Below are positions 52,204 to 60,662 of a stretch of 64,000 bases of DNA, one piece after another. The notes beneath the pieces are model-generated. The model did no database searches, was not told the origin of the DNA, and saw only the letters and a list, made by a program, of their open reading frames with translations. Every line of letters begins with the position of its first letter. The stretch's first letter is position 1. A program made the position numbers and the translations under genes. The stretch is from Bacteroidales bacterium (GTDB lineage: Bacteria > Bacteroidota > Bacteroidia > Bacteroidales > F082), in NCBI GenBank assembly GCA_017477425.1, contig JAFUVT010000003.1, forward strand, positions 1 through 64,000, given 5' to 3'.

Positions 52204-53381
52204 TTCGTATATTGATATTCTAACAGACACTTTTTCAATCGATTGGGGAACAGTAGCGGCAAAATCAGGAAGGCCGTCAGCGCCGCGTACCACAGATAGG
52301 AATAATGCATCGGCAGGCCGTTCAGGGCTTGATCGACATAAATCAGGTAGTAATAACGCAACGGGAACAAGTACGACAGCGAGCGCAAAGGTGCAGGAAA
52401 CGCTAATTGCGGGAACGAGAATCCTGAAATCGGGAAGGAAAGCACGCCCCACAGCGTGGCGATGCTCAATGCCCAACGCAAGGAAGGCAAAAGTTCGCAA
52501 AGAAACACGCCAAAGGCCTGCGAGACCACAATCAGCAGCAGCGAATCCAGCACCATCGGCCACAGGCCACTTTTCAGCGGGAAGTCCCAATAGGCGTAAA
52601 GCACCACCAAATAGGTTGCACCCATCACAATCCAGACCATTAGTTGAGGCAACAGTTTGCCTGCCAGTGCCTTGTAGAAGTTGCCGTTGGCTAACTCCAG
52701 CCAACGCTGCGATGTGCCTTCCTTCACCTCGCTATGGATGGCATAAATCGTCACCTGCATGATGAGCAGCATCAGCATGGCAGGCAGCAGGATGTTAGAC
52801 AAGTAAATGGAATAGTTTAGGCCTGGATTGCCGATGGCGTGCATCTCCATCTTGATGGGTTGCAGGATGCCCATCACTTGGTCGTCGGTGTAGCCTTTGG
52901 CGTATAAAGTCTGTCGTGCGATGGCCCCCGAAGCCAGTTCCGCCATCATCTTCATGTCGCGGTATTCGAGCGAAGCCGGAATCAGATAGGCGGCATTGGT
53001 GTAGAACGATACCTTGGGCTGTTTGCTCGAAAGCGCCAGTTCCGTCGTGCCTTTCGGAATGTAATAAAAGGCGTAGATGTCGCCCCGTTGCATCGCCTCG
53101 CGTGCATCGCCGAAGTTGGCGTATTGCTTGACGATGGCGGTCTGCTGAAAGGCATCGAGGTTGCGCAGCACTTGCCGCGTGATGGAGGTGTTGTCCTCAT
53201 CGACCACGCCCACGGGAATGTCCATTGGTAGCCCCTTCCGCATCAAGGTGGTGAAAAAGAGATAGCCAATCAGCGGTGCCACGACCATACAGAAGACATA
53301 GACCGGCTTGGACAGCATCCGCGCCACCTCACGCTGGACGACACGCCACAAACTCCCGTTTTTCCCTTCCTTCGGACTCAT
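52200..53381 (-). CDS. ABC-2-type permease, subunit A of an export operon
   Basis: A 393-aa permease with the same layout as its downstream neighbour: TM1 (about 26-47, PVYVFCMVVAPLIGYLFFTTLM), a periplasmic domain with VGVVDEDNTSITRQVLRNLD, then five TM segments (LLPAMLMLLIMQVTIYAIHSEVKEGT..., LLLIVVSQAFGVFLCELLPS). ATGA overlaps on both sides (with the HlyD adaptor and the second permease) indicate tightly coupled translation. The pair probably makes a heterodimeric YhhJ/YbhS-like exporter core. Confidence 0.9.
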   Translation of the reverse strand: MSPKEGKNGSLWRVVQREVARMLSKPVYVFCMVVAPLIGYLFFTTLMRKGLPMDIPVGVVDEDNTSITRQVLRNLDAFQQTAIVKQYANFGDAREAMQRGDIYAFYYIPKGTTELALSSKQPKVSFYTNAAYLIPASLEYRDMKMMAELASGAIARQTLYAKGYTDDQVMGILQPIKMEMHAIGNPGLNYSIYLSNILLPAMLMLLIMQVTIYAIHSEVKEGTSQRWLELANGNFYKALAGKLLPQLMVWIVMGATYLVVLYAYWDFPLKSGLWPMVLDSLLLIVVSQAFGVFLCELLPSLRWALSIATLWGVLSFPISGFSFPQLAFPAPLRSLSYLFPLRYYYLIYVDQALNGLPMHYSYLWYAALTAFLILPLLFPNRLKKCLLEYQYTK

Positions 53382-54379
53382 CTTCTATGCTCCCTTTTCA
53401 CGACGACGCTCATTCCCGGGCGCAGGTCACTCGATGCCGAAAGCGGCGTGGCGCGCACCTCGAATGTCTTCAAGTCGTATTGTCCTGTTTCCTTGGTGGC
53501 CTTCCAAGCCGCGAAGTCGCCGATGTCCTTCATATAACTGACTTTCAAGCGGATGTTTCTGTCCAAAGCGGGCACATACGCGTCAAATTCATACCCCATC
53601 GGGAACTCGCTCAGGCAATCCTCGCGCACATTGAAAGTTGTCCACTGGTCGTCCATTTGGGCCACATTCATAATGGGTGCACCCGTCCCGACCAACTCGC
53701 CAATATGGGGGAAGATTTCGGTCACCTCACCGTCGGCGTAGGCCGTCAAAACGGTTTCGTGGATATAGGAATTCACCTCTGCCACAGCGCCTTGCGCCTG
53801 CAACACCTTGGCGGCAGCCATATCCTTGTCCTCCTCTTGGGCACCATCGAGGGCCAGACGATACTGCGAACGCGCCGCCCTTTCGGTGGCAATGGCGGCA
53901 TCATACTGCGCCTTCACCTCGTCGTATTTCTGCGCACTCACCACACCGTCTTGGTAGAGGTTACTGATGCGGTTGAACGACTTCTCGGCAATGTCAACGC
54001 CCACTTTCGACTTCTGCCACATCTCATAGGCGCCGTCGATTTGTGGCTTGCGTGCACCTGCCTGCGCCTTGGCACTCAAGGCCAAAGCCTGCTGTTCGAC
54101 GGCTTCGGCTTGGGCTTTTTTGGCCTCCACTTCGGGGGCTTCGAGGATGGCCAAAGTGTCGCCCTTGCGCACTTTCTGGCCTTCTTGCACCTTGTATTCA
54201 AGGATGCGGCCCGGCACTTTGCTGGAGACACGATACTCCGTCACTTCGGCCTGACCTTGAATGTATTCCGTTTCCTTGTGGAAGGTGATGATGCCGATGA
54301 TGCACACCACCGCAATCACGCCCACCAGCACCGCGAGGGCGAGATAGGTGTTCATTTTCTGTTCTTTTACTGTAGTCAT
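53378..54379 (-). CDS. HlyD-family membrane fusion protein
   Basis: A 333-aa adaptor: one N-terminal TM (about 10-31), barrel-sandwich motif AEVTEYRVSSKVPGRILEYKVQEGQKVRKGDTLAIL, a helical hairpin of about 110 residues, and the second half AYADGEVTEIFPHIGELVGTGAPIMNVAQMDDQWTTFNVRE. A second ATG eight codons in is an alternative start. It links the two ABC-2 permeases to the TolC-like channel encoded 17 bp upstream. Confidence 0.92.
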   Translation of the reverse strand: MTTVKEQKMNTYLALAVLVGVIAVVCIIGIITFHKETEYIQGQAEVTEYRVSSKVPGRILEYKVQEGQKVRKGDTLAILEAPEVEAKKAQAEAVEQQALALSAKAQAGARKPQIDGAYEMWQKSKVGVDIAEKSFNRISNLYQDGVVSAQKYDEVKAQYDAAIATERAARSQYRLALDGAQEEDKDMAAAKVLQAQGAVAEVNSYIHETVLTAYADGEVTEIFPHIGELVGTGAPIMNVAQMDDQWTTFNVREDCLSEFPMGYEFDAYVPALDRNIRLKVSYMKDIGDFAAWKATKETGQYDLKTFEVRATPLSASSDLRPGMSVVVKREHRR

Positions 54380-54396
54380 TGTATTTCAATTTTTTA

Positions 54397-55914
54397 TTAT
54401 TTCAGATTCACGCCAGCGGCCTTGCGCAAGTTCACGCCAGCCATAATGCGGTCGATTTTGGCATCGATGTAGTCCGAATGCGCTTGCAGCCACGCCGTTT
54501 GCGCCAAGTCGATGACCGACGACTCCACCACGCCTTCGCGGAAGCCCGATGTCGCCATGCGAAGGTTTTCGTCGGCATCGTTCAGTTTCTCTTGGGTCAG
54601 TTTCAGCCGGGCGTCGGCTTCGCCGAGTTGCTTCTCGCATTGGCGCACTTGCAGCATAATCATCTCCTTCGAGTCGTCGTAATTGTATTGCTGGATTTTG
54701 GCCTCGGCCTTGGCCATCCGCATCTTGTTGTAGCCCTCGCCCCAATGGAAAATCGGGATTTTGGCCATCATGCCGAAGTTCCACATACCGCCGAACTCGT
54801 TCTGAAAGCCATTGAAACACGAGGGATTGCTCACCACATAGTTGCCGAAAGCGCCAATCGTGGGCAGGTAATCCGCGCGGGTGACCGCCACCTTCTTGGC
54901 GTAGATGTCGTTGGCAATGGCAAGGCATTTCAGCTCAGGGCGATTGGCCTCCACATCGCTTTCGCTGTAATAAGGATGATCGTTGGTCACCAAAACATCG
55001 TCCAGGTTTTCGTCCGCCAAGACGATATTGGCATCCAAAGGCAGGCCGCAAATCTGGCAAAGCAGCATCTTCGACAGTGCGAGGCCGTTTTGCGCCTTCA
55101 GCAAGGAGGTTTCCGCCTCGTTCAACTTTACCCGCACCGAAAGTTGGTCGGAGTGGGTCGCCACGCCTTCGGCCACGAGTTTGTCCATATCCTTCGACAG
55201 CGAACGGAGCGTTTCGGCGTAACTTTCAGCCAGTTTCAACTTGTTGGCGATGGAAACGATTTGCCAATAGGCCTTGTCCGCCGTGACCACCGTCTCCTGC
55301 TGATGCATCTCCAGTTTCGATTCGGCCAATTCCTTCAAATCCTTGGTAATCATATTGTAAGCCACAATCTTGCCACCCGCAAAAATCGGTTGTTGAATCG
55401 TGACCATACCCGCATAGACATTCTTCGTATCGATGTTGAAGGCATCGGTCACTTGCTGCCCGATTTCATTCAAGGCGTCCTCCACATTGAGACTCATCAT
55501 ATCGGTGACGAGTTTGTTCAAGGTCGGGTCGTGTTGCAGCAAAGCCCACGAAATCATCGCCGCCGGGTCGTTTTGATACACCGCCAGCAGTTCCTCGCGA
55601 TAGGCGTCGATTTGTCCTTGAGCCGTCGTCCCAATGCTGTTGAGCGCAGCCATGTTCTCGTCGCTCAGCAGTTGGAAATTGCGGCTGTTGTGCATATAGG
55701 TCCCCGTGGCTTCCACCTTGGGGAGATAGTTGGCGAACGAGGAATAATACTCGTAATTCGCCTTGTTCACTTCCTCCTCGGCCACCTTCAGTTTCTTGTT
55801 GTTCTCCAATGCGAGGCGATGGCATTCATCCAAGGTCAGCACCCGTTGTGCATTCGCTGAAAGGGTTGCCAAGCAAACCATCAGCATCATTTTGATTTTC
55901 ACTTTGTTATTCAT
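54397..55914 (-). CDS. TolC-family outer-membrane efflux channel
   Basis: A 505-aa outer-membrane factor. The ATG at 55,914 gives a signal peptide (MNNKVKIKMMLMVCLATLSANAQ); the open frame upstream is unlikely to be used. RVLTLDECHRLALENNKKLKVAEEEVNKANYEYYSSFANYLPKVEATGTYMHN starts the first OEP repeat and RADYLPTIGAFGNYV the second. It heads the operon with the HlyD adaptor and the two permeases. The AraC-type regulator is transcribed divergently 157 bp away. Confidence 0.92.
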   Translation of the reverse strand: MNNKVKIKMMLMVCLATLSANAQRVLTLDECHRLALENNKKLKVAEEEVNKANYEYYSSFANYLPKVEATGTYMHNSRNFQLLSDENMAALNSIGTTAQGQIDAYREELLAVYQNDPAAMISWALLQHDPTLNKLVTDMMSLNVEDALNEIGQQVTDAFNIDTKNVYAGMVTIQQPIFAGGKIVAYNMITKDLKELAESKLEMHQQETVVTADKAYWQIVSIANKLKLAESYAETLRSLSKDMDKLVAEGVATHSDQLSVRVKLNEAETSLLKAQNGLALSKMLLCQICGLPLDANIVLADENLDDVLVTNDHPYYSESDVEANRPELKCLAIANDIYAKKVAVTRADYLPTIGAFGNYVVSNPSCFNGFQNEFGGMWNFGMMAKIPIFHWGEGYNKMRMAKAEAKIQQYNYDDSKEMIMLQVRQCEKQLGEADARLKLTQEKLNDADENLRMATSGFREGVVESSVIDLAQTAWLQAHSDYIDAKIDRIMAGVNLRKAAGVNLK

Positions 55915-56047
55915 TTCGTTGTTTCGTTTTGTTTGATGGCGCAAAGAAACAGCAACTTTTTCGACCAAAAGCAACACTTTCAGGATTGAAAACTATCTAA
56001 AAGTCGAAAAATTCAATATTTTCAATTCAATATACGAAGATTTTGTC

Positions 56048-56055
56048 TATTTTTG
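56048..56055 (+). promoter_or_regulatory. -7 promoter element of the AraC-type regulator
   Basis: TATTTTTG, 16 bp before the ATG at 56,072. Just upstream are direct repeats of TTCAATAT (about 56,010-56,034) that could be regulator sites in this divergent gap. Confidence 0.6.
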
Positions 56056-56071
56056 TCGAAAATTTCAACGA

Positions 56072-56980
56072 ATGGAAACTCAAACGCTTAATTATTTCAG
56101 TTTGACGAGGGCCAAGGACTTCGTCCCGACCGACAACATTATTAATATAGGTGACGATTTCTTTATGGCGGAGCGCACCAACGAGGCCAACTACGACCTG
56201 ATGCGCCATCCCAGCCGCATTGACGCCTATGTCGTGGTCTTTTGCAAAAGCGGCAACTTCAAATGCAACATCAACCTGAAAGAATACGAAATCAGCGAAG
56301 GGATGATTCTGGTGAACTTGCCGCAAAACATTATCAGTGTGGAGCCTAAAGAATCCGCCGACAAGCCCACACTGACCCTCATTGGCGTATCGCCCAAGTT
56401 TTTGTCCAACTTCAGTTCCGACATCAGCAAGATGCTCAACGAAGCCATCACACTGCTGGACGACCCTTGCTTGTATCTTGAGGAAGATGAGCTGTCTATT
56501 GTTACAGAATACATACAACTGATTGACAAGCATCTACATTCAGAATACGCCTATGCCCGCGAAAGTGTCAGCCACCTGATTTCATCGGTTTTCTACCTAT
56601 TCGGAAGCTTCATCAACCAACGGATTATGAGCCAGAAAGAGGTGGAAAAACCGGCCTCGACGCGGCACAAGATGGTCTTTGAGCGTTTTTTGGAGTTGGT
56701 CACGCAGCACCACAACAAAGAGCGCAGCGTGGGCTTTTACGCTGACAAACTATGTATTACGCCGAAATATCTCTCCAAAATCGTGAAGGACACCAGTGGT
56801 CTCTCCGCCCCGCAGTGGATTGACCAATATGTCATCCTCGAAGCCAAGCAAATGCTGAAGCACAGCGACCGCTGCGTCAAGGAAATCTCCGACGACCTCA
56901 ACTTCCCCAACCCGTCGTTTTTCTTCAAATATTTCAAGAAACATACTGGGATGACACCAAATCAATATCGGAATAGCTGA
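56072..56980 (+). CDS. AraC-family transcriptional regulator
   Basis: A 302-aa regulator with an N-terminal cupin-like sensing domain (about 30-160; LMRHPSRIDAYVVVFCKSGNFKCNINLKEYEISEGMILVNLPQ) and a C-terminal double helix-turn-helix (about 205-302; SVGFYADKLCITPKYLSKIVKDTSGLSAPQWI and CVKEISDDLNFPNPSFFFKYFKKHTGMTPNQYR). It is divergent from the TolC-HlyD-ABC-2 operon and probably its activator, as is common for this pairing. The effector is unknown. It is convergent with the thioesterase gene, 15 bp apart. Confidence 0.94.
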   Translation: METQTLNYFSLTRAKDFVPTDNIINIGDDFFMAERTNEANYDLMRHPSRIDAYVVVFCKSGNFKCNINLKEYEISEGMILVNLPQNIISVEPKESADKPTLTLIGVSPKFLSNFSSDISKMLNEAITLLDDPCLYLEEDELSIVTEYIQLIDKHLHSEYAYARESVSHLISSVFYLFGSFINQRIMSQKEVEKPASTRHKMVFERFLELVTQHHNKERSVGFYADKLCITPKYLSKIVKDTSGLSAPQWIDQYVILEAKQMLKHSDRCVKEISDDLNFPNPSFFFKYFKKHTGMTPNQYRNS

Positions 56981-56995
56981 TTATATCGCTAAAAA

Positions 56996-57751
56996 TCAGC
57001 AAAATACAATCTTACAGCGACACACTTCCACCTGATTTTGGGTCTCGCCTTCCGTCTTGACCAAACGCACACAATATTCATTTTCAGCGGTTGGTTCGCG
57101 ATAGAAACACAGCTTGTCGCCTTGGTGCGTTTCGGCGACATAGGCAATCTCAAAGCGTTTAATCCGATGCTCACGATACCAAGCCACATCCCATAAATCC
57201 AGCACATGCTCGATGTATTTCACCGAGTTGACGTGCCCGTTGATGTCGATGTCGTTGTAATTAATATCGATACTACGCACGAAATCAGCGTTTTCCGACA
57301 TTTTCACGCGACTGCTCTTTTCAATCGGGCAAGGTTTGTCGGCCACAATCCAATTGTTGATAGCGCCATTGTCGATGGCGTAAATATCCGTCGGTTGGCG
57401 CGTTTCGGTGTCAATCATTGCCCAAATGGAGCGACCGTAACCGTAAACTTTGCCGCTCGCGTCCGACACACAAAAATTGCGGCTGGTGAAGAACTTCATC
57501 GCGCTTTCCACCCAAGTCTCCACACTGTAATGCTCATATTGCGCAGGCATTTCCACCATCTCGATGGCCAGTCGCGACAAGACCCACGAGCGTTTGATGC
57601 TCATCAAGTATTTCATTCCAAAGCCACGGTCGGTCGAATGAAAATCCGCAGCGTTAAGCATTTGGTTGCCAAGGTGGCCGAGAAACAATCGTCCCGAAAA
57701 ATCACAATGGAACGGCTCGGCCATGAAGTTGTATTTTCCTATTTTGTTCAT
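56996..57751 (-). CDS. Acyl-ACP thioesterase-like protein (double hotdog)
   Basis: A 251-aa protein of the acyl-ACP thioesterase family. Two hotdog halves: the first about 5-130 (DRGFGMKYLMSIKRSWVLSRLAIEMVEMPAQYEHYSVETWV), the second from about 150 (SIDINYNDIDINGHVNSVKYIEHVLDLW), where N-D-I-D-x-N-G-H-V-N is the conserved catalytic-region motif. It would release fatty acids from acyl-ACP in the cytoplasm. It starts 1 nt after the permease stop, so it is the last gene of the DUF1599 operon; a functional link is not obvious. Confidence 0.88.
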   Translation of the reverse strand: MNKIGKYNFMAEPFHCDFSGRLFLGHLGNQMLNAADFHSTDRGFGMKYLMSIKRSWVLSRLAIEMVEMPAQYEHYSVETWVESAMKFFTSRNFCVSDASGKVYGYGRSIWAMIDTETRQPTDIYAIDNGAINNWIVADKPCPIEKSSRVKMSENADFVRSIDINYNDIDINGHVNSVKYIEHVLDLWDVAWYREHRIKRFEIAYVAETHQGDKLCFYREPTAENEYCVRLVKTEGETQNQVEVCRCKIVFC

Positions 57752-57752
57752 A

Positions 57753-58820
57753 TTATGAAATCCTCACTCGTGGGTCAATAAAACCATAAATGATGTCAAC
57801 CAAAATGTTGACAATGACCAACATCACCGCAATGAGCAGCACCGCCCCCATGATGACGGGGAAATCGTACTTGTCCAACGCATCAACCACCACCACGCCG
57901 ATACCTTTCCAGTCGAAGACATACTCGACGAAGACCGCGCCTGCCAAAAGTGAGGCAAACCAACCTGAGACAGCGGTCACCACAGGATTCAAGGCATTGC
58001 GCAAGGCGTGGATGCAGATAATGCGAAACGGCTTCAAGCCTTTAGCACGTGCCGTACGCACATAGTCCATCGACAGAGCTTCGAGCAACGAGGTACGTGT
58101 CAGTTCCGTCACCACAGCCAAAGGCCTCATTCCCAAGGTCAAAGCAGGCAGGATAAGGTTGCGCAGACTGAGGAATTCTCCCCTACCGTATTCGTCGACC
58201 GTATAGAGGCTGCCTGTCATGCCCAATCCCGTCCAATGCTCGAGCAAAAAACCGAAAACCCAAGCCATCAAAATCGCAGCAAAAAACGAAGGCAACGACA
58301 TGCCGATAGTGGTCACGAAAAGCGTCAACTTGTTGAGGAACTTGGTGTTGAACACCGCCGTCAGGATGCCGATGAGCAAACCCAAAACCATCGCAATGGA
58401 AATGGAAACGAAAGCCAAAAGCAGGGTGTTGGGGAACGCCTCACCCAAGATGTCGGAGACCTTGCGCTTGCTTTGGTACGACATTCTCAAATATGGCGCT
58501 TTCAGCACAACAGCCGTCGTTCCAAGCGTGGCGATTGGGGCATAACGCCCGATTTTGTCCAGTTTTTGTGTGCCTTTCGAGACATCGTAAAACGAAATCG
58601 GCACCAAGTCGTTCAGATAGTCAAGATATTGTTTCCCAAGGCTTTGGTTCATCCCCAATTCTTCATGGATGGCTTCTACGGACTCTTGGTCGGCACGCTG
58701 ACCGAGCATCATCTGGGCTGGGTCGCCAGGCAGGATGTTGAACAGGAAAAAGACCAGCGTAGCGACGCCCCAAAGCACCGCGATACCGTAAAGCAGCTTC
58801 CTGATGATATAGGCTCCCAT
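57753..58820 (-). CDS. DppB-type ABC transporter permease
   Basis: A 355-aa inner-membrane permease of the dipeptide/oligopeptide family. MGAYIIRKLLYGIAVLWGVATLVFFLFNILPGDPAQMMLG is the typical DppB N-terminus (TM1 and LPGDP), and the EAA loop is RTARAKGLKPFRIICIHALRNALNPVV. Five more TM segments follow, and the protein ends in DIIYGFIDPRVRIS as DppB proteins do. A partner DppC, ATPase and binding protein are not in the window, although they normally adjoin. It begins 2 nt after the BT_3928-like stop. Confidence 0.92.
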   Translation of the reverse strand: MGAYIIRKLLYGIAVLWGVATLVFFLFNILPGDPAQMMLGQRADQESVEAIHEELGMNQSLGKQYLDYLNDLVPISFYDVSKGTQKLDKIGRYAPIATLGTTAVVLKAPYLRMSYQSKRKVSDILGEAFPNTLLLAFVSISIAMVLGLLIGILTAVFNTKFLNKLTLFVTTIGMSLPSFFAAILMAWVFGFLLEHWTGLGMTGSLYTVDEYGRGEFLSLRNLILPALTLGMRPLAVVTELTRTSLLEALSMDYVRTARAKGLKPFRIICIHALRNALNPVVTAVSGWFASLLAGAVFVEYVFDWKGIGVVVVDALDKYDFPVIMGAVLLIAVMLVIVNILVDIIYGFIDPRVRIS

Positions 58821-58822
58821 TT

Positions 58823-60076
58823 CTATTTGAATATACGCTCCAGTTTTTCCCCTTGCGGGAAGTCGACAGCGCTCCACTTGTCCTTCACCAAGCCGTTGTC
58901 GAGCCAAATCAGCCCAGGATTATAGCGCACTATCGTCTTGATTTCCAACTCATCTGCGAAATACGCCTCATAGAGGAAATCATATTTCTCGCGCAGCTGT
59001 TCCACATATTCCGGCTCGGCAGCGACCGTCCAGACCACATAATAGCCGTGTCGGTCGGCGGCCTCGGTAATGGCTTTCACCTTGGCCCATTCCTTTTCGG
59101 TCACCTTGGTCAGGTCGCTCGCAGTGAACATCAGCAGATTCTCGGTGTTGAGCAGCATCTCGGTGACATCGTTGCCATCCTCATCCATGGCGGTGAAGCC
59201 CAGATAATCCGTACCACCCTCGATGCGTTGTTGTACGAACTCCCATTGCGACATCCAAACCGAGTCGTTCCATGGATAGTTGGGTGAAAGGAATTCCTGT
59301 TTTTCGCCTGTTGCTTTATTCTTGTATGTCAAATAGATGCGACTCGGTTCGGCCGTCTGGGCATTCATCTGCTTGCCCACTTTCCAGTTCATGAAATCGA
59401 CGACAGGCAAATGGCGATAGTTGTACATCTCAAAGCCTATAAAAGCGAGTGCCAGAGCAATGGCCACGACGAACTGCACAGGAACGCCAAACAAGCGGTT
59501 TTCTAATCGTTTATTATTCAAAATCAACGGGATAAGCACCGCATCGATGACCAAATTCTTGTAGAAGGTCTGCCAATTGCTCATCTTGATGGCCGTTCCA
59601 AAGCAGCCGCAATCGGGCACCAAGTCGTAGACAGCGTCAAACAAGGTGGTCGTCGTGAAAAACAGCATTAGCAATGACGCACCCAAGACAGCCAAACGCG
59701 GCATTACATTGATAAACAAACAAATACCCACAATAAACTCGGCTAAAATCATGAGTATGGCCAACACCATAGCGGCATCATTCAGCCATGTCATGCCATA
59801 AACCGATAAATAATCAAGCATTTTGTATTTCGTTCCCAATGGGTCGACACCCTTGGTGAAGCTGCTGAAAATGAACAACGCGCCCACCAAAAGGCGGCAA
59901 AGTGTCAAGGCTCCATCACTATATCGTTTTCCAAAAACGATGGAAATCAAAACATTAAGCAATAGAATGGCAAGAAACCAAAACTTATAGTCGGGCAGGA
60001 AATAGATGCCCACTGCCGAGGCAATCGCCAGCAGTATGCTCAGCCAGCCGATGCCAGAATTACTTTTCCTTCTCAT
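58823..60076 (-). CDS. BT_3928-family DoxX/MauE-like membrane protein
   Basis: A 417-aa protein: two N-terminal TM segments, a DoxX-like bundle (about 55-165; GALTLCRLLVGALFIFSSFTKGVDPLGTKYKMLDYL and DLVPDCGCFGTAIKM with a CxC motif), further TM segments to about residue 215, and a C-terminal soluble domain of about 180 residues with a thioredoxin-like reductant appearance (NTENLLMFTASDLTKVTEKEW). This matches the conserved Bacteroidales BT_3928 family, usually next to DUF1599. The CxC pair suggests a redox role (inference). It overlaps the DUF1599 gene by 17 bp. Confidence 0.88.
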   Translation of the reverse strand: MRRKSNSGIGWLSILLAIASAVGIYFLPDYKFWFLAILLLNVLISIVFGKRYSDGALTLCRLLVGALFIFSSFTKGVDPLGTKYKMLDYLSVYGMTWLNDAAMVLAILMILAEFIVGICLFINVMPRLAVLGASLLMLFFTTTTLFDAVYDLVPDCGCFGTAIKMSNWQTFYKNLVIDAVLIPLILNNKRLENRLFGVPVQFVVAIALALAFIGFEMYNYRHLPVVDFMNWKVGKQMNAQTAEPSRIYLTYKNKATGEKQEFLSPNYPWNDSVWMSQWEFVQQRIEGGTDYLGFTAMDEDGNDVTEMLLNTENLLMFTASDLTKVTEKEWAKVKAITEAADRHGYYVVWTVAAEPEYVEQLREKYDFLYEAYFADELEIKTIVRYNPGLIWLDNGLVKDKWSAVDFPQGEKLERIFK

Positions 60077-60626
60077 CTTTCACCTCCTCGTTCAATAAGA
60101 TAAGGGCAAAAACAGCATAATTGATCATATCGTAATAGTTGGCGTCAAGACCCTCTGAGACAATGGTTTTCCCTCCATGGTCCTCGATACTCTTGGTACG
60201 CAACACTTTAGTCATAATTAGGTCGGTGATGGAGCTGATGCGCATATCGCGCCAGGCTTCATCGTAGTCGTGGTTCTTACGGTTCATCAGCTCATACGCT
60301 TCATTGGTGACCTTGTCAAACCAAGCCGTAGCCTCCTCAGCACTCAAGTCGGGCTGGTCGACCACGCCCAAACGAAGCTGGATGATGCCCATGGCTGCAT
60401 AGTTGACGATGCCTATAAACTCAGGCTCAATGCCCTCATCGACAAGTCGCTCAGCAGTTGTCTGCAAAGTTCTGATTCTCTTCGTCTTGATAAATATCTG
60501 GTCCGTAATGGAAGGAGTTCGCAAGATACGCCATGCAGGTCCATAGTCCTTCATCTTATCGTTGAACATCCTGCGGCACTGAGCCAATACAGCCTGAAAT
60601 TGCGATTTTGTGTCTTTTGTCTGCAT
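60060..60626 (-). CDS. DUF1599 (nucleotide-modification-associated) protein
   Basis: A 188-aa protein with two tandem copies of one domain: MFNDKMKDYGPAWRILRTPSITDQIFIKTKRIRTLQ (about 20-55) and LMNRKNHDYDEAWRDMRISSITDLIMTKVLRTKSIED (about 113-149). The NxKxxDYxxAWRxxRxxSITD repeat is the DUF1599 signature, an all-helical fold with MazG-like acidic residues, so nucleotide handling is plausible. It is first in a four-gene operon (DUF1599, BT_3928-like, DppB-like, thioesterase) driven by the symmetric promoter shared with folP. Confidence 0.9.
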   Translation of the reverse strand: MQTKDTKSQFQAVLAQCRRMFNDKMKDYGPAWRILRTPSITDQIFIKTKRIRTLQTTAERLVDEGIEPEFIGIVNYAAMGIIQLRLGVVDQPDLSAEEATAWFDKVTNEAYELMNRKNHDYDEAWRDMRISSITDLIMTKVLRTKSIEDHGGKTIVSEGLDANYYDMINYAVFALILLNEEVKDEKEK

Positions 60627-60634
60627 GAAAAATG

Positions 60635-60650
60635 TATTTTTGCAAAAATA
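60635..60650. promoter_or_regulatory. Perfectly symmetric bidirectional promoter (folP / DUF1599)
   Basis: TATTTTTGCAAAAATA is a perfect 16-bp palindrome made of two abutting -7 elements: TATTTTTG rightward (60,635-60,642) and its exact mirror leftward (60,643-60,650). The rightward start codon (60,663) and the leftward one (60,626) are 21 and 17 bp from the respective elements, so each direction's start site would fall within the other's -7 element. Confidence 0.75.
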
Positions 60651-60662
60651 AAACTTTTTTCA

